DNA of 64,000 nucleotides from assembly GCA_001584585.1 (NCBI GenBank), contig LSYV01000097.1, positions 178,507 through 242,506 on the forward strand. Reading direction: 5' to 3'. Of this stretch, positions 34,316 through 45,500 are shown piece by piece. The stretch's first letter is position 1; every line of letters begins with the position of its first letter. The DNA is from Gonium pectorale. Taxonomy: Eukaryota > Chlorophyta > Chlorophyceae > Chlamydomonadales > Volvocaceae. A model generated the notes under the pieces. That model was not told the origin of the DNA. It did no database searches and saw only the letters and a program-made list of their open reading frames with translations. The translations under genes were made by a program, and so were the position numbers.

Positions 34316-35685
34316 GGTGAGTTACGGGAAAAGCGGTTGGTGGCGGGAATAGCTGACAACGGTGGACTTCCGCCGGGTTCCTGCCACGCACGTGCACTGC
34401 GTCGGCCAATCCCGGGCAGCGATGCTTGGCTCACGCGCGATTGGGATACCACATTGTGTGCTCTGCATTCGACCATGGCATGGAGATCAAGAATTGCTGG
34501 CGCCGTAATGCGCAGTTCGGTGGACGGGATTGGGAATGCAGGAGACGAGGAGACGACATGTGAGAAGTGATAGAATGCCAGGATCACCCAGAATGGCTTG
34601 CGCAGAAACGAGGTGCTAGCTTGGGAATGAATGCATGCTTGGGCGAGGTTTAGGGGCTCAGGCCGTTAGCACCTTTAGTCGTATGCGGCAATAGTCGTAT
34701 GCGGCAAAGCGGGTACATATGTATCTGAACACTGCAAACAGGTGTGGGGAGCTTGCCTTCGATTGACGGAATTGCGCACGCAGGAGTGGCTTGAAGCAGA
34801 ATTACTGGACGTCAAAGTGACCACTGCATGCTGTGAGTGGACAGTGCCGACTGGCCGGTACGAGTTCAAGTGTAAGTTTGGCTGAACCGGCACGTCAATG
34901 GATGATTTGAATACTCACACGTGCCCCGTGCGATGGCGGCGGTGAATGAGCTGCGCGTGAAGAGGTCATGTAAAAAATGTACTTCGCAAGCTTGCAGTTG
35001 GGCAGGAGCAAAAGTTGCGGCACCGAAGTTATACACAGTCACCGCAACCAGAGAACCCTGCCCCCTGCCAGCCTCTGTAAGATGATCCTGGCCAACCTGT
35101 TGTGTCGCTAGTTGGCCATGCGCCATCGAAGGGGCTGGACCGCATGACGGCAAAACTAACCAGAGTGGCCCCCTCCACACTGGGAAAGAGACGCCATTGC
35201 GTGGTCACCGCTGCCGTACAAGGTGCACCGGATGGTGCACTGCCAGCCCTTAATTGTGCTACTGGAGCTCTGCTCCTGAACTCTTTCAGGTCGGCTACGT
35301 GTCGTCCACTAGTAGTTGAACACTAGTACGAGAGAATCGCACGCACTAAACACAAATCCTCAAGGGACAAAGCTCGGGAGAAGCCTTTGCAGATAAGGGA
35401 GGACGCGACGAGCGCTTGCCCTACGCTCCAAGTTGATGTAATACAGTATCCGCAGAGGTCCATGACAGTGTTCAGTCTGCAGCGTCTCTCTGTCTCGGCT
35501 CATGTGTTACCTTCACGTCACCTGCCACCACGTGGGGCTCCTGGTGTAACCCCGAGCCGCGTCACAGCAGATTACCGGTACAGCAACATGGCAGTCGCAT
35601 AAGCCCACTCCAACCCTCAAGTCTCTAGTGCTGGTCCTCCTGGCATCCGCGCGGCATCCCGATCTGTACCCTGCAGGCCACAACT
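34316..35685. other. Intergenic, convergent 3' ends of pfkB and DeSI genes
   Basis: No coding exon is supported. A plus-strand TGTAA lies at 34871-34875, about 555 bases after the pfkB stop. A short duplication (agtcgtatgcggcaa, twice) occurs around 34678-34706. Confidence 0.4.
34871..34875 (+). terminator. Candidate poly(A) signal TGTAA for pfkB gene
   Basis: This is the first plus-strand TGTAA I noticed downstream of the pfkB stop. The distance fits the long 3' UTRs of these algae, but the motif is short. Confidence 0.35.
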
Positions 35686-36682
35686 TCACTGCGGGGCTTG
35701 GAAGCCAGACGCCGTGACGTTTCCGTACGTCCGCTCCATCTGCTCCATCATGGGTATGAGCATTTGGCCCAGTGGCGACCGCAAAATCTCCTGCGCCTGG
35801 TTCACGTACTGTTCCTGCGGCCACGGGACAGGAGGCAGCATGCGCAGATAGGATGATGACGTTTCTGAGCTTACAAACTGGTTATTTGTAACTGATGGAA
35901 GCTTTATAGGCCCATCGCCCACAGCGGTGAGGCCCAACATCGAGGTTTCGTAGCCGTATCCCTAACCGGAACCCAATCCTCTACACGCCTAAAGCAAGAT
36001 CTATCATAAATCACACATGACCTGCCATGCACGTACCGGGATAGGATTGCCGGTCAGAAGCTCAGCCCACGCGTTGGAGAAGTGGTTGCAGTTGTTGGTA
36101 ATGAGGTTGTAGTCAGTTGCCTGGAAGCGCGTGCTCAGGTCAGCCAGCATCTCCTCGCGTACGTCCTTCGGGATATGAGTTATCCTGGGAGAGGTGTGCA
36201 CGCCAGGCAACGGAGTAAGAGGAATCCCAGCAGATCCCGCAGCACATAACAAAGGCACATCTCGAGTGCCGAAGTAACGCACACACACAGCAAGGTCCGC
36301 GCGTCAGCCGCCTACTCCTCCTTTGAAAACTGAGAGTGTCTTCAGACGGGGCGGCTGACCCTCGTCTTAATCCTGCAAGACCTACCCGAGATCGACTTTG
36401 CGTAGAGGCGCTCCAAAGGGCGTCTGTCCCGCAGGACACCGCTGTACTCCCCCGCCAAAGAAGTATTCTATGCCACCCACCGTGACGCCTGTGTGGTATA
36501 CTGCGTCGATCTGCGTGCGGCAAACATGTTTTAAGTGTTTGGGAGGGCTGGCGGGTCCGTGGCGGAGGCCACTAGAACGCCGTAGTTCTCACCTGCCGCC
36601 CCAGAAGCATCGGAGAGAGACTCGCTGCCAGTCCGCCCGTGAGGTCGTAGACATATAACTGCACTTGCTCTCCGTCGCCCAT
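35686..36682 (-). CDS. PPPDE thiol peptidase, DeSI-type (deSUMOylating isopeptidase)
   Basis: PPPDE/DeSI proteins are small papain-fold cysteine proteases; animal DeSI-1 removes SUMO from selected targets. Four exons close in phase: 36682-36593, 36510-36386, 36184-36037 and 35814-35686, giving 163 residues, the expected length. The conserved path is VQLYVYDLTGGLAASLSPML, DAVYHTGVTVGGIEYFFGGG with the catalytic His (YHTG), then ITHIPKDVREEML and NLITNNCNHFSNAWAELLTG with the catalytic Cys (NNCNHFSN), then EILRSPLGQMLIPMMEQM. The start MGDGEQ fits the family; an upstream in-frame ATG at 36826 would add unrelated residues. Whether the substrate is SUMO or ubiquitin conjugates cannot be told. It is transcribed away from the RibD gene, 340 bases off. 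Confidence 0.93.
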
Positions 36683-37022
36683 GTCTGGGTTTGTGCGGTT
36701 AGTGACCCGCGGAGCTCCTGTTCCCCAATGGACTCGTAGGTGTCTTCGGACACGAGATGAAAGTTGCTTCACGTCCACCAAGCGACACGATTGCGATTTG
36801 CTGATTGCAGTGAGTGTTCGAAACACAAGAGTCCACGGTCGCAGAAGAGTCAGTGCTGTTCTATATTATCACGTGAGCTTAATTACGAGAGGCTCAAGTA
36901 TTGAGGGAAGAAAAGAAGTGAGGTAATGCGCATACGGCGTGGACGAGCGGTTCCAGCTTCCTACCTTGCCTTGACGATTGCATGCCCTATATACAAGATA
37001 TGCTCTTTCAGTGAAGATCAAA
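36683..37022. other. Compact head-to-head promoter region, DeSI (-) and RibD (+)
   Basis: Only 340 bases separate the two start codons, so both promoters and 5' UTRs must share it. The stretch is AT-richer than the exons. An ATG at 36978, in frame with RibD, would lengthen that protein by 15 residues. Confidence 0.45.
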
Positions 37023-38066
37023 ATGCAAACACTTCTGTCGCAACGAGCGGCATGCAGACCGACACCCGTCGATCGTGCGTTTGGGCGGCGCACGCTGCGC
37101 GTAGCGTCAACTGCTTCCACCGCAACTTCAAGGAATTCAGGTATGCCTGGCCTACTCTCGCCCCACAGAGATGTGGAGCGCATGGTCACAACCCCAACCC
37201 TAACCACACGGTCGTGGCGTCGCACAGTGACCGAGGAGGACAGAGCGTGTATCCGGCGGGCCTTGGACCTTGCAAAGACCGCCCTGGGCAAGACGCATCC
37301 AAACCCGGCAGTTGGCTGCGTGATTGTTAAGGACGGTCAGGTGGGGACGGGGCTTCCGCCGTGGGCTGCGCTGGGACTACAGGCTCCATAGTGCGCGCCA
37401 TATCGAGCACTCTCTACCGGCAGTGCAGATGCCATTGCCGTTATCCCCTATGCACGCAGGTTGTTGGAGAGGGGTACCACCCTAAGGCGGGCATGCCGCA
37501 CGCAGAGGTATATGCCCTCCGCGGGGCAGGTGCGGCTCGCCAGTAAGCTCGACGTTAACGCGTGCTGCACCTTGTTCCGGTGTCCCGTGTTCTAGTGTTT
37601 TTGCTCCTTAAAGCCGCGGTCCAGGGTACATGACGACCTGCATAGTAGCCGGCTTCACCCCGCCATTTTCTACCGTAGTGCTTACTCGCCGGCCGCCTCC
37701 GCCTCACCAGGCAACCGGGCTGAGGGCGCCACGGCGTATGTCACGCTGGAGCCCTGCAACCACCATGGACGGACACCGCCGTGCAGCAGAGCGCTCGTGG
37801 ACGCAAAAGTCGCCCGGGTACGGCATGATGCATGGGTACTCATGGCAGCGGGTTGAGAAAATGAGCTATATGCGCATGTCCCGTAACAGGTCGTCGTTGG
37901 CGTGGGCGACCCCAACCCTCTCGTGGCGTCGGAGGGCATCGCCACCTTGGAGCGCGCGGGCATCCAAGTGGTTATTATGGACGGACCCGAGCGGGACGCC
38001 TGCTACGAGATCAACAAGGAGTTCATGGAGCGCATGCAGGCGGAGGCGGCGCAGGGGCACAAGTAG
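37023..38066 (+). CDS. PYRD: Riboflavin-biosynthesis pyrimidine deaminase (RibD/PyrD), plastid
   Basis: It deaminates 2,5-diamino-6-ribosylamino-4(3H)-pyrimidinone 5'-phosphate, an early riboflavin step that is plastidial in plants. Five exons close in phase: 37023-37140, 37228-37340, 37460-37529, 37711-37817 and 37890-38066, giving 194 residues. A Ser/Thr/Arg-rich N-terminus of about 40 residues looks like a chloroplast transit peptide. The deaminase core is intact: [16 protein letters not shown], zinc ligand and proton shuttle in MPHAEVYAL, then [15 protein letters not shown] with both zinc-binding Cys, and [15 protein letters not shown]. The protein stops shortly after this domain, so the reductase domain of bacterial bifunctional RibD is absent. 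That matches the plant arrangement, in which a separate protein does the reduction, but it is even shorter than plant PyrD. Confidence 0.93.
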
Positions 38067-39556
38067 CCCAGGCGCAGTGCCGGAGTGCCAGGCTTGCACT
38101 GCAGCGCATGGAGGATGTTGGGTAGGATGTTGGGTGTTTTGCAAGGCTGCCTATCGTATGCATCTTGACAAAGGTCTTGGCTCGCTGTCTTATCTGCCGA
38201 CGGCGATGCAAGTGCGGAGTGCCATCCGCTCCCTTGCTTTTCGCCAAACCCGCGCGCCAAACCCTCAAGCTTGAGAACGTGACTATTTTTGGAGGCTTGC
38301 CGCTGGTCGCCGATCGTGCAGTTCGTCTAATTTCGGGAGTATTTCAGGTCAGCGCGCACGCGATGGCGATAACCGTAGCGATGGCGGTAGCGTCTGCGCA
38401 GCGTTCGTTGTGGGACCTTAGCGCTGCACCTAGTGCTGCACTTTGGACCAACGCTCTTGACCCGTGCCGCGCGACCGTACGGGCGACGGCCAGTCCATTG
38501 GGGGGCCGATTCTCAACTGATGTAGAAGTTACAGAAGGCGTGATGATAATATGTGCGGAACGCTGGTGGACCTTCAATATGCAGCGGGCTCCAATCCCTG
38601 GAGGCGGAAGAGGCCTTCGACTATGAAGGCCACTGCCCTGTGAAGGATACGGTTTAGCGACTGTAAGGCAGCCTTGCTATCTCAATTAGAATGTTTAAAT
38701 CGGCCTGGATTTGGACCCGTTTTTCCTAATTAGGGACACGGGGCAATTACGCGGGTTTTGCAATAGAAGACAGCCCAGGGGCAAGGGAAATGCGCAGATC
38801 CCTAGTAAATAGCCCTGGGATACGTGCCCCATGAACACTCCATGCCCTTCAGCCGGGCTGGAATTACGCAGGCTCCTAATCACCTCTCAAGGAAGATAGC
38901 AAGGCTGCTGTAAGGGCCTGTCCAAAATCAAGGACCATACCCTAGCCAGACCATGAGGGTGGCGGAACATGTCTGGGCTGGAGGACTGGATCAGGGCGTG
39001 TTGGCATGTGGGGGCATGACGACCACCAGCAACCCACGTGCAAGGGTGCCGTAAAACGTGCAGGGGATTTGGATTCGCAGCGCATGTGCATTGCAACCTG
39101 CAAGTAACCGTACCAGTAGCATTTGGGATAAACTATGGAGCGGTGACAGGCTCCAAGGAATGGGTACGAACGGAGAAGGGTCGCTGCAAGCGGGCACCTG
39201 TAAAACCCGTAAGTTAGTAGGCTGGTGCCTTAATGCACACTTCGAACGAAGACAATCCAAGCGCCCAAAGCGGCCAGAGCTGGGCACGCCCTGAGCCGGC
39301 TCTGGCTCGCTGGCGCGGCCCTACACTTACAGCGGTTGCTCGGACTAACCGCCAACGCCGACGCTTGTGCTGTTCTTCGAAATGCTCATGTATGCAGGAA
39401 GCAGCTCCACAGGTGTCTAGATTAGCCCAATGAGCGTTGTTGGTTTCCGCAGGTCGAAGGCCCAAACTGTGTGTTCTTTTGGTTACGCTGGCCGTTCACT
39501 GTCTGCGCAATTAAGAGTTCATTATAGTTTGAGATGATAGCGACACCGCGGTAACT
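38067..39556. other. Intergenic: RibD 3' flank and dynein upstream region
   Basis: This is 1.49 kb without a supportable exon. The left part should be the RibD 3' UTR (TGTAA at 38662-38666) and the right part the dynein promoter and 5' UTR. I found no X-box or TATA box that I would trust. Confidence 0.4.
38662..38666 (+). terminator. Candidate poly(A) signal TGTAA for RibD
   Basis: This TGTAA lies about 600 bases downstream of the RibD stop, in the same orientation. It is plausible but a short motif. Confidence 0.4.
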
Positions 39557-42500
39557 ATGGGGCGGTCAGAGAAAATGAAGCAAGGCTCGGGGAGCCTCGC
39601 GGACCGTGTGGAGCCCGTGCCGGACGCCGTGCTTCCAAATGTAAGGAATGTTATAGCGCTGCTGGATGTGCACGTGTGCCCAAACCATCGACTCGACCCC
39701 CATTGCAGGCGGTTCGCCAGAACCCCGCGGCCGTGGGGCTCTTCAAGGAGGAGTTTAGGGCTGCGCAGCGGCTGCGGTCATCGGAAAGCGTGTTCATACC
39801 TGAGGTGAGGGGGTTCGGGGAGGGGGCCAGGGTGGGGCGGCCGGCGTGCCAAGGGCATGGGAGGTCCTGCGCACTAATATTCTCTTTGTCACTAGGGCTG
39901 ATACCAAACGTGCCCCTTGCTCGATTGCAATCATAGCCTTGAACCTCGCGGCTATGCAGGTGCTCCGCACGACGCACCCGCCGGACCTGCCGCCCCAGGG
40001 CGTGGCTGCAGCCCCGGCTCCCTCATACGTCATGCCGCAATCTGCTCGGCCCCCGCCGTCCAAAAAGACCATGGGGCCTGGTGCTTTCAGCCGTCCAAAC
40101 TCTAGCCTACCGCCCAGGGCTGCATCGGTTGGAAAGGCGGGGCAGGGCTTCAGTGAGGCCTTGAACACGCCGGGCCAGGACTGGCTGCCGTCCAGGCCCA
40201 GCAAGACGGCTGGCCACACAAGGCCACGTCAACCGTCCGAGTAAGTACTGGATACCATATGTGCATATAGGCATTTACCACCGGCTTTGGAGTATGGTCT
40301 TTCGTAGGCTGCCTGGTTTCGCGGTCTGGGTTGCTCTCTGGGCCCCAGCGTGTCGGTGCTGTAATGTAAGCCCAGCACTGACGCGGGTAGGCGCCTCTTA
40401 CATGCGCTACTGTAGGATACGTCCCACGTCAGCGCTGGACATGGGCTTGCAGACTCGGGTGGCGGCAGCGCACGCTGCTGGCGGCCCTGTGACCGCGGGG
40501 CTGGACGTGCCCGTCACGGGATTGAGCTCCTCGGGCGGCACGGGTGGCCGCATGTCAGTTGGCTCAACGTCACCGGCCTCCAGGGCTGCTGCCGCCGCGG
40601 CGGCCATATCGGCCGCAGCTGCGGTGCATGCAGACGCGGGTCTCAGCGGCATGGGGCCCAGCCCCGGCGGGACTGGCACGCTTACGAAGCTGCCACGGAT
40701 CCCATCGCCTGGAACCTACACATCGGAGTCTGGCGGTGCGGGTCAAGGGAACCCCAGTCTGGCCCTGGCGGCTGCGGCGGCTGCAACATCGTCGCGGAAC
40801 GCTGCTCGGCCAGTCAGCGCAGTGCCGAGTGACATAGCCGCCTTCATCCAGGACGTAGGAGACGATGAGCGCTTCGCCAACGAGACGACGGCCCTCAGCA
40901 GGCCCATTAGCGCGTACCCAGCACACGCTGGACAGCACGCGAATGGCAAAGCGGCCGCGGCGGTACAAGCGGCTGGGACTCGGAACGGCACCGCAGCCCA
41001 CGGAAACAGCAGCGGTCTACCGTACAATGCGCTGCGCCCCTGGACCAGCAAGCGTGCAGGGTTCGTGGAAACGACCTCGGATAACGCCACGGCCGGGGCT
41101 GTGCAGCACCTGCGCGCTGCCTCTGCCTCCTTGCGCAAGTACTCCCTCCCAAAGGCGGCCACCACTTCCACGACGTACGCGCGCAAGCCGCGCGCCCCCT
41201 ACACCAGCGATGCAAACACCCCCACGCCCTCGGAGCGCATTGCCAACAACCTGTCGCCGCTGGCGCGCGGTCTTTCGCCACGCACGCTGGAAATCCTGTC
41301 GCCCGGCGGCATCTCCCCGACGGCCCTCGGCCCGCTGCCACACCCGACGTGGCGGGAGGTGGACGACGAGGATGTGCAGGACGGGGTTCCGGAGGCAGAC
41401 GGTGTGCACACTGCGGCGCGGAAGCATATGAGCTACATGCCGCTGGAGCTGTTTGACAACCTGGAGTATGATGCGCACACGCCGGAGGAGTGGGTGCAGC
41501 TCGGGGCTAGCAAAGGGGTGAGTAGAGTGGGAGGCATGTATGGATCGTGAGTGGCGCGTGGATCCGTGTATGTGCAGCTGGAACCGGACGGTGCGGGTTT
41601 GGGGAGGTGGGAGGTGGTCAAGGCGTACGTGATGCGACCCAGAATCCGTCTGCGCTGCATCCCTGGGCTGGTGGGGACCTGCAGGAGCGCCGTGTTGCAT
41701 ACCGCGCTTCTGTGGGATGGCGATGGGAGACGGCTGTCATTGATCGAGCGCGTTAAACTCCCTGTATAGAGCACGAGCACATGCGGCTACCTGGCTACAG
41801 GACACCGAATGCTGATCTTGCTTCCTCAGGGCACTCCTGCCGAGACTGTCATCTACAATGTGGCCTCGGACGCATACGTCTGGACCGAGTGCTCTGTTAC
41901 GGCCTGGGACGAAATGGAGCGCACATTCATCGTAACGCTCAACAGCGCAGCCAATGCTGGGACCATTACAAAGAAAGTCAAGCGCCTGAACTTGCGCTTC
42001 AAGGTAAGACTGCTTTGCAAACCGTAATAATCATGCGGTTGGGATGCCACACAACAATGCTGGGCGTCTCAGTTGGTCGGCAGGCCGTGAAGTAGTAGGG
42101 CCCTGCGTGGCGTGCCGCAGGCGGAGTCGCCGGCACTGTTTGAACGGCGGCTGACGGAGGCGAAGGTGGCACGGGAGGAGGCAGAGCAGCAGCTGCGGCT
42201 GTTCTTCTATATCGACAGCCTCGCCATCCTGGAGGTCATGCACACCTACAACTACGGCGCAGCTCTACAGCGCGTGGCCGCCCAGGTATGCCGGTGATGC
42301 CGAAGGCTGCGCCAGGTCGCTGTTCCTTCCGTTAGCTTGGCCTTTGCAACTTGCATCTCACTTTGTTTTGGCACGGCGGGGAGCCTCGCGGCTTGCGTGG
42401 CCTGTAGCCCTGGTGGGCTATTCCTTTTTTATGGGGGATCATATCTTGCAAAGGTCTCAACCTGGGAAAACATCCGTTCCGTCTCGTGAGCTAGGGGCCC

Positions 42501-45500
42501 GGGCAGCTTGCCACGAAGTGAGCGTCGAACATTGAATGTGCGTCCTTGCACGCTGCCATGTACCCGTAACGCTTGGTGCATCGTACAGGTCCGGAACCTC
42601 AGCCCAGCTACGCTGGAGCGGCTGGCCCGTGACCTGTTGGACGACGCAGCCGACTACTTTGAGCGGGCGGTCAAGCAGGCCATCCTTGACTACCGCAGGT
42701 CAGCTTCTGAGGTGCTTAGTCTCCCCACCGCGACGCAGGCTCGATTATACCGAATTGTACTGTTGCCATCCTTCTGGATGCACATGGGCTTCCGTGTACC
42801 TAACTGGTACAATTGAGTGGCACATGTGTCGCACCAGCACCGCAGTAGTCGTCAAAGCTTGCGGATGTTGGAACTTCCCACAGGTTGGACCCGCTTGAGG
42901 AGGGGCGCCTTAAGGTGCTCCGGCTGCCGGAGCGGCGCATAAAGCCGCCGGCCCCGCAGTTCGGGCTGCTGCCGCTGGTTCCCCCCGGCAACACCGAACT
43001 GGTGGTCTCATTTGCTGACGTCCTTGCGTGGAGCCGCGCGCACCTGTTCACGGCGCTGCCCGAGCTGCACCAGGCCATGATGAGCCTTGCGGAGCTGGTC
43101 AGCAACGTGGGGGAGCAGCTGCTCTGGTGCATGGCGCCCCTCTCGGTTGCCTTCAAGGTGCGGCCATAAGGGACGCATGGTAGCACCATATTCCGCATAC
43201 GCTCGCATTTATGCACCGTGTGCACCATGCACCGTTATGGTTGCTGGTTGATGCCATATGACCCCTTGTATGTGTAGGCGATGGGCGGTAACGACTTCGA
43301 CATTGCGGACGCCGGGGTGCTTCCGTTCCCGCTACGGAAATTTGAGGCGCTGCAGCACGCACACCTGCGGCGGGTGCTCAAGTTTGCGGAGCGCAAGATG
43401 ATTGCGGCAGCAGGGCTGCTCCGCCGTGACGGGCCACTTGCCTTTCTGCTCAATGACGGCAAGCCCTATCGGGTAAGCGATGCGCCCACCAAGTATGCCT
43501 TTCATGTGTGTTACGTACGCGATACGGAGTGCAGAAACAGGTTTCAGATTTAACGAGCAAAGGCATCCTAGCCGGCCGCCCTTCATGTGTGTGCCGCAAT
43601 TGATGGAAGTTTAACAAGGCGCCGCTTTGGACTTCGCGTGCCGACTTTTCTGTCTCGACACATCAGGACGAAGACCAGCTCAGCGAGGCGCACCAAGGCC
43701 TGCTGCGGCGGCTGGGCCTGCAAATGGCGGCGGCGGCGCACACTCTCCTGCAGGACTCGGCTCGCGCCTACGCCAACACGCTGGAGAGCTTCCAGGTGTG
43801 CACCTTTTGCGAGCCCTCAGATGTTCTGAGAGCGACTCGGGATCAATGGCCTGGAATGCCTGGGTTTGAGATGCCCTGGGGCAGTTCCGCGCACCCTTTG
43901 CTGTTCAGACCCCGTTATGCCCGCGTTCCTGCATTTAATAATGTGTTTGCACCTTCGTAAATTGCCTTTGGCCGCCGCCGTCCACAGAAGGAGGCCCCTT
44001 CGCTGGCCACCGCGCACAGCGCTGGCCTCCCGTATGGTATGATGCGCGAGATGTTCTCCTCCGGCGCCTTCCTGACGCTCCAGCTGCTGTTCGAGTACAG
44101 CGACCCCGAGCCGCTGCCTGAGGAGGCGTCCGGGCCTGTGGTCGAGGGCTCCGACGAGGAAGAAGATCGGGAGGCTTCGGCCCAGCCGGCTGAGCCGGTG
44201 ATGGTGGAGCTCCGACATGGCACCTTCAAGATCAACCTATCGCCGGCGGCGGAGGAGATTAAGGACGTGGTCGTGGGGCTATACGAGGACATGGTCCGTG
44301 ACCTTGGGCAGGTGAGGAAGTCACCTGAAGCACAGTATGGTCAGGGGCATGGGACATGGTTGAACGGCGTTGTACGGTCTGCCCGATCCTGGGGTTTCCA
44401 CGGTCAAGTGTTGGCGCGCAGGGGAGTGCGCAGCACTCCGCAAGAGCACCAGCACCTTGGTAACCGACTGCCAAACGTATCCACCACGTTCTCACCAATG
44501 TGGCATTCCCATTGTGGCCGCAGCTGCCCAACATATTCATTTCTCCGCGGGCCGCTGACGGAGCCGCCAGCGACTTTGCGGACTTCGACTCCACGCAGCC
44601 TGGCTACGAGCCGCAGCTTCTGTGCGACCCTGCCGTCCTTTCCAAGGACCGCCTCATCAGCAAGGCGCACAGCCGCGTGGCGGCGGCCGTAGCGCTGGGC
44701 CTGGAGCGCGCGGAGGAGGTCGCTGTCATGTTTGGAGCCGCGGCCGAGTCGCTGTCGGTTGATATCAACTCCATCCTCAAGCAGCTTGAGCCGCTGAACA
44801 CTCCGCTGGACCAGTACCACAAGTGGATTGGGGCGTTCAGGGCAGCGGCAGCGGCCGCAGCCGTCGCTGCTCCTACGCAGGTGCGGTCGGTTGCCCTCTA
44901 GATCTGGTTTGAGACGGCTCCCGGAGCCGGCGTACGCACTGCATCTTATGGGTCGGAATGCTTGCTGGCCCTTGCATACGGGCCTGACTTGTGCCCTGCG
45001 ACGTCCACTGGCCTGGCGCTGCAGGTCTTCACCGGGCTTCTGCTGGTTGACACGGCCCCGCTGAAGCGCGCCCTAGTGACCAAGGCTCAAGCGGGTGAGC
45101 AGGCGCTGCTGGACCAGCTACATGACAAAACCATGCAGGTGGCACGTCGTGTGATTACGCGCTGCGAGGAGCTCGCCGCCAAGGCTATGGAAGTATGCAC
45201 AGGAGTCCGCAGCGTGCTGGACCTCAAGGTAGGGCGCTGCTGTGGTGGCCATTGAGCACCCTCCGCGATGCCCTGCGTCATACAAACCTTTTAATTCGCT
45301 ACCCTCCGTCCTGCGCTTCATACGCTGCTGACACCGAGGCAGGCGTCCTTGTTCCGGCACGTTTTTAGCTTGTGTGTGCAACTGACGCTGGTTTCTTACC
45401 CTGTTGTAGGCCCAACTGACCTCGACCGAGTCGGAGGTCGACGAGATGGTGACCTGGCTGGCGTCCTCCCGGGAGCGCGACGCGCTGCGATTTGCTTACA

